From: Haliclystus octoradiatus
Lineage: Eukaryota > Cnidaria > Staurozoa > Stauromedusae > Haliclystidae
NCBI GenBank assembly: GCA_916610825.1
Contig: OU744450.1
Span: 24,031,930-24,095,929 of the forward strand
Direction: 5' to 3'
DNA length: 64,000 nucleotides
Under the pieces are notes generated by a model, which saw only the letters and a program-made list of their open reading frames with translations, was not told the origin of the DNA and made no database searches. Below, in pieces: positions 10,198 to 38,300 of this stretch; within the stretch, counting starts at the first letter, position 1; each line of letters opens with the position of its first letter. The position numbers were made by a program, and so were the translations under genes.

Positions 10198-13100
10198 CTA
10201 ACACATTCTTTGATTATATATAATATCACAAACTTTTTTGTGTTCTTTCCAATCTAACTTTTGACATTGTTTCGAACAATATTTTTCACCACATCGTGAA
10301 CATCTTTTAAATGTTTCTCCTTCATTTTCTCGTCTTTTACAATTTTCACATTTTGGATTTGGTAACGGTGCGTTTTTCATTTCATAATCAGATAACATTG
10401 TGAAATCCCCTCCACAAATATTCATAAATTCTGAAAATGAACAAAAATTAATATGTCACAACATTTACACAAATATCATTTCCTTAATTTGATTATTAAT
10501 TTGTTTTGTTCAACTGTTCTCTCAATAAATGCTGTTCATAAACGTAAATGGCCCAATTTTCATGACTGTTCATGAAAAATTTCATGAAAAACAATTTAAA
10601 TGTTCACCTTCAGAAATGCTACAATTTTGTATAAACAGGAAACAGTGCAAAACGCAAAAAAACAATGCAAAACGTGAAATCTAATTTGATTGGTAGAGAG
10701 AGCAACGGAACTCAAAATAAAACAATCACAACACCATTTACAAAAGCAGCAGGGATGTAAACCTGTCTGTCACAGATGCTTCTGAACTGCAATATGATTG
10801 ACAAAATTAAACATATATTCTCAGTAAGAAACAAAAAAGGAACTATAAGTAAGCAAGTACAAGTAAGTACAAATTTAAACGTCTTCAAAATAAGAAAAAG
10901 AAATTCAACACAAGCCAACAACAGCCAACATCGGGATAATTTGGCTTTTTAATTCAAACGTTCTATTCTAGAATTCCAGAAGGTTGAACCTACTTTCAGA
11001 TCTGATGATTCTTGCTAAGGCTTTCATCTATCCATATTAAAAATAATTTTGAAAATTGGCTCAATTTATAATACAAAAGAACAATCCAGATTGTATATCA
11101 AAAACTAGTTGTGGCATGGAAAAGAATTGCTTGTTCCGTTTATATACAAGAGTTTTAAATCAATAGAATAAATAGCTCACCTCCAAAATGGCATTCTGGG
11201 TCTGGCTTGCTTCCAGGCACTTTTCTAATTGAAACTCCAAAACCAAATTTCTCCAATACATCTCTCCACTGTGAATAGCGTTTTGGTTTGTCTTCTTCAT
11301 TTAAATTATCAATATAAAATGTCATACGATCCCAGTTATCATCGCTAGCTTTCTGTGATGTGTCTATTGATAAAAAATTTAGATACACTCAAACCTGTTA
11401 TAACGGTCACCTCTATACATCGACCACCTGTCTATAGTGGTCACTCTTGCAATGTCTAAAATAGTATTTTCTATTGAATCAAAACTGTATATAAAGGCCA
11501 CCTATCTATATGGTCAATTTATCTACCTCTGGTAGCTGGCTGTTATATACAGGTTTCACTGTAGCTGGAAAAGTATTGAACAATTTCAAGTCCCTTCTTC
11601 TAAAGGGTGAACTTATCTCTCCAAAATTAAGTAACGCATATCAAAATATATCATTACTACAACATCAGCAGCCCTGTTATGAGTAGATGCAAGCTTAGAA
11701 CAATGTTGATTTGCTAATTTTCTGTAACGTAGCCTTCTACACAGACCAAGCGTTCAAGACTCTAGTTTTACATGTACCGTGAAACCTGTATATAACAGCC
11801 AGCTATGAGACGGAGATAATTGGCTGTTATATGCAGGTGGCCTTTATATATAGGGTTGATTCAATAGAAAGTACTATTTAAGATATTTTAGGTGTCCACT
11901 GTAGATATGTGGTCACTGTATAGAGGTGACCATTTGGACTGTAATACTCTCTGGCTCTCAGTTTTGGGGGGCATGTTCTTTCATAGAAATTATCTCTTGG
12001 ATATATTGTTTAAAACCAAACTGCCGTGTTTCGATTGAACATGGCAATGGTCAGAGCAATGAAGAAAACATGTTATTACGTTATGTCGTTAAAAATTGTT
12101 TTGATATAATCAAAAAGGTTTTCGTTCAAATGTAAATGCTATTTACGGTAAAATCATAATGACACCTACACTAGCATTGCAAATTGAATCATGAAATAAA
12201 TCTAACTCAAGTCAAACTGGCCTAATACCCCCCATTCCTGGTACAAGTGGAAAGCGAGACGTTAAGCGAGGTGGGATATTAAGCAAGGGAGTTGTATGAG
12301 GGTTTGTATGTAGAATGGAAAATAGAAATCAGTTTTTTATTTATTTATCATTTTACCGCAAGTCGGGTAAGCTAGTAGCTTTTTGTCACCTTTGCACCCT
12401 TCCTGAAGTCAACCAATTTGCGTCCACCAAGGATTGAACTCAATACCCTACGGGCCGACGTTCAATGCCCTAACTACTACACCAAGGCCTCATTATAGGG
12501 TATTAAGCAAGCCAGGGCGTTACAAAAGAGGATATTAACCAAATTCGATTACATTGCATTTCCACGTGAATTGACAGCAAACTTACAAGGATCAAGTTGT
12601 TCCAGCATTTGTAACATATTTGCCATGTTATCTGGCAAGCAACTTGGCTCATTTTTTTTTGCTTTCTGAAACCATCTATTTGCCTCTGAATTGTTCTTTG
12701 TTGTTCCTTTGCCTTCTAAATACATTTGACCAACCTAGGAAGATAAGTTCTATATTTAACAAATGTGTACCGCTCTGCATCAACACATACCCCTCTATTG
12801 TACTGTAACAAAGATAAATAAATATCCAGTAGACAGACATTTGTCTGTAAGAGAGTATTCCCTCTGGACCATCCCAACCACCATCATAAGTAAGTAATTA
12901 TGACGGTGTTGCCCTAACAGAAGGACCCATACCACTCTTCTATTGTAGAGTAGTGGCTCTTTTCGCTAAGAGCAGCGATATTAATCTCAGCCGTGGCACT
13001 GCAGATCAATTACAACATATTTCACAGCGGATGGGCCTCAATTATCAATGCGCAACAATGCGCAATAGCTATTAGCTACTCACAATGCAATTCCTTCTAA

Positions 13101-14438
13101 ACCATTCTATCTGCCATCGTAAGATGGTACTCATTTGATGTCTTAGATAAAGTCAAGGCTGAGTTGACCTTTGGGGATTTGAACCATAGTTGATCAGATA
13201 TGATCCGATCTGAAGTTAGGTTGCTCTGCCATTTGAGCTAATCCTCTGTTCCCCGACTATTAAAATCCAGAAAACACCATTAACTATGCATCACTCGAGA
13301 TAACTGATATATACAGTCGGACAGTCCCATAGGCGGTATCGCATAAATCTTCACTTTGCATCATTACCTTCATCATAGTCTTGTATTGGTTATTTTCTGG
13401 CCATCCATCACTTTTGTCCTCCGCAGCCTGTTTATATAATCTAAAGGCCTTTTTGTCATCAACTTTTGCTCCACCCCAACCATTTTCATAGAATCGTGCA
13501 AGATTAAAAATTGCTATACCAAGTCCCTGTGCAGCACTCTTTTCAAAAAGCTCTTTAGCCCGATTCAAATTTTTTTGAGTTCCAGGACGGTTTCCTTCAA
13601 GAAACCTAAAAGCATATAAAAATTACATTTTTTAACCAATTTATTATCGGTGTTAGTTAGTTTAGTGGCGCAAACAGAGCTGAGCTAAATTTATGAAATC
13701 ATGTTTATGTTCAAAATTATCTGTCTGATTTCAATAGATATTTTTTCTTTTTCGAATAAATGTATCTTACTGTGAAACTATGTTGTAATGTTTTGAAAGC
13801 CAGGGGTAGCACAAGAGTGGGACAGGAGGTGTTGAATTTTCGACGTTAAACTTGCTGGCGTAATAGCCAACCACATCACTAATTGCAACATAAGTCTAGT
13901 GGTCATAATTTTGTCTGTATGCCCGCAGTGTCTTAGGTTTCATTTCTAGCAGAGTAGTATTGGTTGGCGTCAGGAAGGACATCCAATCATAAACACTCCA
14001 CTAATACCAACAACTCAGTCAGCCAATTCGATAAAAGAAGGCGAAAGCTTACTAGATTTGAGGGAAACCAACCTAGAAGAGGGGTTTATTTTATTTAAAA
14101 TATTTGAAAAGCCTCTTGAAGAAGTACCCAAAATTTCCCCGACAGTCACATTTTATTCCCTACGAGCGGGCCGAGTAACCTCGACAGGAGGGCTGTATCC
14201 CCTCCATGCACCTTCTCCGGTGCCACCAAATCTGTCATCCTCCCATAAGTGCAAACATAGCGAACGTCACTCACCACAATGCATAGTTGAACTGTGCCAT
14301 AGCGTGTCCAATGTTGCAAGCTTTCTCATACACCTGCTTTGCATCTTTGAACTTTCGCACATTATATTCCAGATCTGTAGCTAATTCAAATTCCAATTCC
14401 CCTTTAAGGAGGGATGTCTTTGGAGCAAAATGAGGCAT
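10198..14438 (-). CDS. Sel1-repeat / MYND zinc-finger protein, complete, 5 exons
   Basis: Exons in transcript order: 14438-14275, 13605-13368, 12734-12587, 11363-11181, 10430-10198. Phases match and give 321 residues. Residues about 44-165 contain Sel1-like repeats (KELFEKSAAQGLGIAIFNLA; VGQMYLEGKGTTKNN; ANRWFQKAKKNEP), helical pairs that serve as protein-binding scaffolds. The C terminus is a MYND-type zinc finger with Cys272/275, Cys288/291, Cys296/300, His308 and Cys312 in the usual C-x2-C...C-x2-C...C-x3-C...H-x3-C order. MYND fingers bind proline-rich peptides and Sel1 arrays bind partners, so an adaptor role is likely. No catalytic domain (for example SET) is present. No signal peptide or membrane segment is visible. 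It converges with the FAD-oxidase gene and is head-to-head with SARDH. Confidence 0.88.
10518..10600. repeat. TTCATGAA-palindrome element, short copy
   Basis: Contains TGTTCATAAACG, AAATGGCCCAATTTTCATG and TGTTCATGAAAAATTTCATG, matching the centre of the longer copies. It lies in the last intron of the Sel1/MYND gene. Confidence 0.55.
11386..11561 (+). repeat. pogo/Tigger-like MITE
   Basis: Full-length family member, from CACTCAAACCTGTTATAACG to CAGGTTTCACTG. It begins 22 bp from the acceptor side of the Sel1/MYND exon 11363-11181. Confidence 0.85.
11777..11941 (-). repeat. pogo/Tigger-like MITE, inverted copy
   Basis: Reads in reverse orientation relative to most copies: GTGAAACCTGTATATAACAG at the left, then GGTTGATTCAATAGAAAGTA inside, then GACCATTTGGACTG at the right. 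Confidence 0.75.
12206..12556. repeat. TIR element with an inserted SINE
   Basis: Left part GTCAAACTGGCCTAATACCC resembles the element at 2211. Its other part resumes at about 12498 (TATTAAGCAAGCC...), so the tRNA-like segment at 12352-12491 was inserted into it. Confidence 0.5.
12352..12491 (-). repeat. tRNA-derived SINE-like sequence
   Basis: The minus strand has a box A-like TAGTAGTTAGGGCATTGAACG and a box B-like GAGTTCAATCC, about 20 bp apart. This is the internal Pol III promoter arrangement of tRNA-derived SINEs. Confidence 0.5.
12900..13020. repeat. Short dispersed repeat (TCTATAGGAGTGGCTCTT family)
   Basis: The segment around TAGAGTAGTGGCTCTTTTCG and the following ATATTAATCTCAG resembles 56575-56690 and 62480-62550. 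Identity and full length are unknown. Confidence 0.35.
13172..13255 (-). repeat. tRNA-like SINE head
   Basis: The minus strand reads GGATTAGCTCAAATGGCAGAG (box A-like) and GGTTCAAATCCCC (box B-like) with tRNA-like spacing. The acceptor stem does not close, so I do not call it a functional tRNA. Confidence 0.5.
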
Positions 14439-14912
14439 AACGTATCAAATTTGAAACTTTTAGGATGCACTTCAGTTCAATCTGATCAGGGGAATTCTGC
14501 AATCAGAAGTTCTCATCTGTCTTTGAATCAAAATGTCAACTCACCAGACCACGTGGTTAAGGATTTTTAAGAAACAAATTTCATGGTTTCCGCGGGAAAA
14601 TTAAGAGGTCTCGGTATGGATGTTTTGAAATCATCTTGCGTCATATAGTCATTGTCGAACTCGTCAAACAGGTTTATACAGAATCTGTGAGGGGTCTGCT
14701 TTGGTTTTTACGATTGGTCAACCTATCACGTGATGGGAGTCTTTATTGTTTTAGTAGTTCATCGACGAACCAATCAAACCTGTTTTTTTTAGGTTGTTTT
14801 GGCCATCGTATCACAATCATTTACTCAACCCCAACGCTCACTTTTACCATTGCTTTTACGAGAGGACATTCATTGTCGCTATGATTTGAAAGTTTGTCTC
14901 TATTTTATCACA
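14439..14912. promoter_or_regulatory. Candidate bidirectional promoter between the Sel1/MYND gene and SARDH
   Basis: There are 474 bp between two divergent start codons. It contains an inverted CCAAT box (ATTGGT, 14713-14718), a perfect palindromic E-box ATCACGTGAT (14725-14734, core CACGTG) and a direct CCAAT (14770-14774). No TATA box is obvious. Transcription starts cannot be seen. Confidence 0.5.
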
Positions 14913-31366
<16,454 letters not shown>

Positions 31367-32278
31367 ATTGATTTTATGATAAATAATCTAGGTATTTCTT
31401 GACACTATAGTAATTAATATTCTCATTAATTATATATATATATATAAAATATGTTGGATATTTATAGAGATGCATTAATCTGATGTCTTTTTTGTAATTA
31501 GTATTATTATTATTATATAGAACTGTAAATCTTATTTTATATTGCCATTTCTAGGTATTTAATAACACAGTTAATTAAATATCATTAGCTTCCATTTCTT
31601 AAACAAAATTGTATTATATGACTAGAACTATAGTTTGGAACTTATATTTTGAAACTGTGTATTTTTTTCGACAGAAGTCATCTTTATGCTTATCTTTGGT
31701 ATCTCAATTTTTTTTCTTCTAGACATTTTAATTGTCCACAAACTGGATAGGACAGTAGCTTGTTTTCATACTCTTCCTGGCACCAACCAACTATGCGTCT
31801 GCCAGGGATTAAACCCAAGACCTGCGCTCAGACTCAAAAATGTTTATAAACAAAACAGTAGTTTCAATGTTTCTACTGCTTTGCTTAGAAACATTTTGAG
31901 TCTGCATGCAGGCTACTCTACGAATTGATCCAACGCTTTAACTACTATAAAACCAAAATGCTTTGCAATCACTTGACTTACACAAGTCTTACTTCTTACT
32001 ATGGCGTATTGCATCATAATCATTTATTTGAAGGATATTTTTTCACAACAATCTCCCAATCAAACAAGATAAAATAGCGTATTTAGCCAAATAATTTCAT
32101 GATTAAGAAAATTACAATTTTAAGTTAAAATCTTACATCTAACTGTAGTTTATAATAGTGTATATTATGTATAAGTTTGAATGTTAAACTAATCGGTTAA
32201 GAAATATATGGACTTGCCAATAAGATATTTTTCATCAAAATAAAACTATTGTGTGATTTGATAAAGATTTATATTGTC

Positions 32279-32306
32279 CAAAGTTACTAGAATATTCTAG
32301 TAACTT
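32279..32306. repeat. Perfect 28-bp palindrome just after the PTPA stop codon
   Basis: The first 14 bases (AAAGTTACTAGAAT) are followed immediately by their exact reverse complement. ATTGTCCA occurs on both sides (near 32273 and 32310). On the minus strand it lies about 30 bases after the PTPA stop and directly after the AATAAA at 32312-32307. Confidence 0.85.
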
Positions 32307-32312
32307 TTTATT
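32307..32312 (-). terminator. Candidate PTPA poly(A) signal AATAAA
   Basis: The minus strand reads AATAAA about 26 bases after the PTPA stop codon, which is a very short 3' UTR. A more distal signal may be used. Confidence 0.4.
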
Positions 32313-32337
32313 GTCCAACAAAACACTCAACAAATTA

Positions 32338-35300
32338 TTAAACAGGTTCAATTGACAGCAGACTACCAAAATTGAAATGTTGGATGACAGGGAATTTTGC
32401 AAGAACCTAAACAATAATATATATATATGCAATTTAGAAATAAAGTCAAAGATTAGACGTTGTTGTTTCTGTTACTCAGAGTTTCGCGCGATTGCGCTCA
32501 TCAGGCGATTTTATTCATACTTTATTTTATTTACTTACAATTCATTATTTTATTTATTTCAATAAAAATCGTCTCTATAGATGCACTACCTGTAGAGGCA
32601 TTTTGAAGATGGTGAAAAATCTAAATGTCCATATTTTGATTGAAATGAAATCTTCAGATGTTCTGCATATGAAAACCAAAGGGATTCCGAATAGTTCCCT
32701 AATTGGAAGTTGTCGAAACGTCAGAACAAATTTAAACGTGATTTTTTGTGGCTATCTTTCATACTAAAATTAAGTCTATGAATGCTTTATATATGAAAAC
32801 TAAAAGGATTCTGAAATATTTATTCAGAAAGTGGTTAAATATAAAAACCCGAAAAATGGCCATTTCGGCAAAAAGCTAAGGAATTTTGAAAATGATGAAA
32901 ATTTTAAATGTCTATATTTTGATTGAAATGAAGTCTATAGATGCTCTGCATATGAAAATTAAATGGATTCCGAATTGTTTTTTGGGAGAATGGTAAATAT
33001 GAAAGCCTGAAAAATGGCCATTTTCAGCAAAAAAGCATGGGTTATAGTAAGGAATTTTGAAAATGATGAAAATTTTAAATGTCTAGATTTTGATTGAAAT
33101 GAAGTCTATAGATGCTCTGCATATGAAAATTAAATGGATTCCGAATTGTTTTTATGGGAGAATGGTAAAATATGAAAACCTGAAAATGGCCATTTTCAGC
33201 AAAAAAGCATGGGTTATAGGCTACTAAGGAATTTTGAAAATGATGAAAATTTTAAATGTCTAGATTTTGATTGAAATGAAGTCTATAGATGCTCTGCATA
33301 TGAAAATTAAATGGATTCCGAATTGTTTTTTGGGAGAATGGTAAAATAGGGAAACCTAAAAAATTACCAAATTTGGCAAAAAAGCATGGGTTATACTAAG
33401 GAATTTTGAAAATGATGAAAATTTTAAATGTCTAGATTTTGATTGAAATGAAGTCTATAGATGCTCTGCATATGAAAACTAAAGGGATTCCGAATTGTTT
33501 TTATGGGAGAATGGTAAAATATGAAAACCTGAAAAATGGCCATTTTCAGCAAAAAAGCATGGGTTATACTAAGGAATTTTGAAAATGATGAAAATTTTAA
33601 ATGTCTACATTTTGATTGAAATGAAGTCTATAGATGCTCTGCATATGAAAACTAAATGGATTCCGAATTGTTTTTATGGGAGAATGGTAAAATATGAAAA
33701 CCTGAAAAATGGCCATTTTCAGCAAAAAAGCATGGGTTATACTAAGGAATTTTGAAAATGATGAAAACTTTAAATGCCCATGTTTTGATTGAAATGAAGT
33801 CTATAGATGCTCTATATATGAAAACTAAAAGGATTTTGAAATATTTATTGAAAAAGTGATTAAATATGAAATCTGAAAAATGGCCATTTTCAGCAAAAAA
33901 GCATGGGTTATACTAAGGAATTTTGAAAATGATGAAAATTTTAAATGTCTATATTTTGATTGAGATGAAGTTTGTAGATGCTCTGCATATGAAAACTAAA
34001 GGGATCCCGAATTGTTTTTATGGGAGAATGGTAAATTATGAAAACCTGAAAAATGACCATTTTCAGCAAAAAAGCATGGGTTATACTAAGGAATTTTGAA
34101 AATGATGAAAATTTTAAATGTCGATATTTTGATTGAAATGAAGTCTATAGATGCTCTGCATATGAAAATTAAATGGATTCCAAATTGTTTTTTGGGAGAA
34201 TGGTAAAATAGGGAAACCTGAAAAATGACCAAATTTGGCAAAAAAGACATGGGTTATACTAAGGAATTTTGAAAATGATGAAAATTTTAAATGTCTACAT
34301 TTTGATTGAGATGAAGTCTATAGATGCTCTGCATATGAAAATTAAATGGATTCCGAATTGTTTTTTGGGAGAATGGTAAAATATGAAAACCTGAAAAATG
34401 GCCATTTTCAGCAAAAAGGCATGGGTTATACTAAGGAATTTTGAAAATGATGAAAATTTTAAATGTCTATATTTAGATTGAAATGAAGTCTATAGATGCT
34501 CTGCATATGAAAACTAAAGGGTTTCTGAATTGAATAATAATGCTTACAGAGCCTCATTTGTAAGACATGGCTATGAATACTGGAAAAGGCAATCCCTGAT
34601 ATCTCCATGAATTATTCTCTATACATTTAACTTACCTCTTCCTTGTACATTTTAATTAAACCACTGTTTACTTTAGACCACGTTGCAACCCCACTGATTC
34701 CCCATAATGTATTCGAATGTTCAGCAAATGGACCCGATTTCACCTGGAAATATATTTCGTAGTACCATAAAACATGTATATAACAGTAAGCTATGAGAGG
34801 TGCATAAATTGACCACTATATGCAGGTGACCATTATATACAGGGTTGATTCAATAGAAAATACTACTGTACAGTGAAACCTATATATAACAGTAAGCTAT
34901 GAGAGGTACTGTACATAAATTGACCGCTATAGCAGGTGACCTTTATATACAGGGTTATTCAATAGAAAATACTACAGTGAAACAAGCATATAGCCGCCAT
35001 CTGTGAGAGGTACATAGATTGACCACTATATGCAGGTGGACTATATATACAGGGTTATTCAATAGAAAATACTACAGTGAAACAAAGTTGTGAGTTCATG
35101 AATGGGGTTTTTCTTATTAAACAATCACCTTCAAATAAATGATTGATTTGACTGTAGAATAGGTAAAACTTTTGAATGGTCGAAGTTTGAAATGGGTCTG
35201 ATAAGAAATGTCAGAGATATCGATATTCTGCCACGCGTTTATTTCTGTGGTGTCACTTTTCAAATTTATCTCAGATAATTTCAAACAAAAATAGAATAAT

Positions 35301-38300
35301 GACGTCACAGATAAAATTGCACCGCAAAATAAATGTATTGAAATACTTCATCGTTTCTCATCAGATCAGCTCAAAGCTTCAAATGTTCTACATAGTTTAC
35401 ACCACAATCAATCATTTGTATGAACTTGATTGTTTCATAAGAAACTCACATTGTTCAGGAACATTTTGAGCAATTTCTCTTTCATGAAATTTTTACAGGG
35501 ATCTAAACAACAACCAGTGGTAAAATTCTAACACATATTTGGATCGCTGACGTTAAAAGAGGAATAATTGTGAAAAGGATTATTTTATTTGGACGCATAA
35601 AAGTGGAGATATTTAATGTACAAATAAATAAATAATGCTATTTTCAATCACTTTTCATAATTTAGAATTACATTCTGAATGGCAAGAGAAAAACTTCCGG
35701 ATTTTAAAATCGTATCTTTTTTCACGTAAAATTAAAAGGGTCTATGAACCAATTCAGACATGTCTACATGTCCTACAGGACAGTTTTTGATTGGAATAAA
35801 TAAAATTCATTAAGATAAAATTGCATAGAATTCGAAGATAATGGATACTTTTCTGATTACCAAAATACAGTACTTCAAACATCAACAAAAATCCAGAATC
35901 AAAAGTTGAAAATATACTGGGATTCCGAAGGCTATACCATTTACTAAATAGTGGCTCTGCTATCTGAGCTAAACCTTTACATAGGCCTATTTTAAATGTG
36001 GTACATGTACAGTTTAGTCAAAACTTACACTATTTATAAAGTGGATGCATTCGAAAAACATAAAATCTTCTCTTTTAGCTTGGCATATATTCTCATCTGG
36101 AATGTGACTAGGCTCAATATTAGAATGACCTAAAATAAAATTAAAAATTATTTCAAATATGTGTCTCATCAGCTTGATCAAACATCCTTTTAACTTGGCC
36201 ACTATAGGCAGGTGGCCATTGTGAAGAGGTCATATTAAAAATACTATACAGTCAAACCTGTTATAACGGTCACCTCTATACAGCAGCCACCTGTCTATAA
36301 TGGTCACTCTTGCAATGTCTAAAATAGTATTTTCTATAGAATCAAACCTGTATATAAAGGCCATCTGTCTATAGTGGTAAATCTTCCAATGCCTAAAATA
36401 GTATTTTCTATTGAATCAAACCTGTATATAAAGGCCATCTGTCTATAGTGGTCAGTTTATCTACCTCTCGTAGCTTACTGTTATATAAAGGTTTCACTGT
36501 AGTATTTTCTATTGAATCAACCCTGTATATAAAGGCCACCTGTCTATAATGGTCAGTTTATCTACCTCTCGTAGCTGGCTGTTATATACACAGGTGTCAC
36601 TGTAGTATAAAATGTGAATTGGGCTATATCACAAAAGTGGAAAGGCTTCATTAGTAGCCTAGCATCAGAATAATCAAAGAACATATGGGATTGATGTACA
36701 GAAATATTATCGTTTTGATATAAGCTATACAACAGGTGTTGACATGGCACCGTTGTAATGAACACTTTAGAAGAACTGAAATAAAAGTGAGGCATTAGTT
36801 ATTTTTAGGGAAAAGATTAGGGGATAATATTACCTATAAGCTGTGCACTTCCCCAGATGTAAGGTATAAAATGGAAGTCATCAAGACCCCAGACCCCTTG
36901 GCTACCAGCTGGCTCCATTCTGTAATCAGTTAAAAGTTTACGGACAAGTGTGAGATACCTAGAAGAAATAATACAGTATAACCCCATTAATGTCCTTACT
37001 GTTTATACCCCAACCATAATACTGTATCATAAATTCTTTTAAACCAGTTCCTATCAAACTCAACTATTTCACTCTGGTTAATATCACAACCTGATAATTA
37101 TCATGATTTCTGGCTGAACCAGGACAATCAGTGACTTCACTATGATATCAATAATATTCACTATCACAAAGTATTTTTATTGTATACCGATAGTTCTCAG
37201 TGTCAGTGAGTGGTATGTGCCTATTTCAACTCTTTGTTGTAAGTGCATCCATATTTTTACTGTTAAGTTGCCAGAAACATATGTGCTGTCACTTTCAAAA
37301 ACTAATTATATCACTGTGAAATTTTCCAAAACATCAACGTTACAATTACATTGCACGAGAGCCTCAAACCAAAACAAGTAAAATGATGGTTAAAAGTACA
37401 GTATAGATACTGTCTATAATGATACCCCCTAGGGAACTTTCAAAACGTAAAGTATGTTATAGGCGATGTGCCGTTATAGTAAATTATTTATAAGTTGAAA
37501 GATAACAAATTTCACCAGGAACCGCAGTTAAAATCAGCATGTTATAAACAATAATCCTTTATAAAAGGTGACGTTATAAACCGAGTTTTTTCTAATGTAT
37601 GTTATTAATTAGGCAAGCTAATAATTTGATCTCAGGCATAGAGTTCAAAGCTAATGGGATTACCATTTCAAATGCTATATACTTGGGCTATAGTTCATTG
37701 AATAACAGTAATAGTATTGAGAGGAGCTTAAACAACGAAACAATGATAGTTCTTATCAACTCTCACTGCCAGGACAAAAACCATAAAAATGCAATAAAGG
37801 TGTTGTGAAAACACCATGAAAATGTAAAACAGTTAAAATCACAAATTTCTAAGCCATGAAAATGTTTGAAAACCATAAAAACATCCATATTCGTGATATT
37901 AAAATGCCTTGAAAATGCTATGAAAATGCTATGAAAATGCAATGAAGGTGTTGTGAAAACACCATGAAAATGTAAAACAGTTAAAATCACAAATTTCTAA
38001 GCCATGAAAATGTTTGAAAACCATAAAAACATCCATATTCGTGATATTAAAATGCCTTGAAAATGCTATGAAAATGCTATGAAGGTGTTGTGAAAACACC
38101 ATGAAAATGTAAAACAGTTAAAATCACAAATTTCTAAGCCATGAAAATGTTTGAAAACCATAAAAACATCCATATTCATGATATTAAAATGTGAAAATGC
38201 CTTGAAAATGCTATGAAAATGCAATGAAGGTGTTGTGAAAACACCATGAAAATGTAAAACAGTTAAAATCACAAATTTTTAAGCCATGAAAATGTTTGAA

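Larger units (their letters stand above)
31367..32337. other. Intergenic gap between convergent SARDH and PTPA
   Basis: Contains the presumed 3' UTRs. A SINE-like degenerate segment (GGATTAAACCC) lies near 31780-31830. No additional gene was recognised. Confidence 0.55.

Noticed and set aside
14799-14912. Upstream in-frame ATG for SARDH
   Set aside because: It would add 38 residues before a good mitochondrial presequence and falls in the promoter-like interval; the ATG at 14913 fits better, though 5' data could change this.
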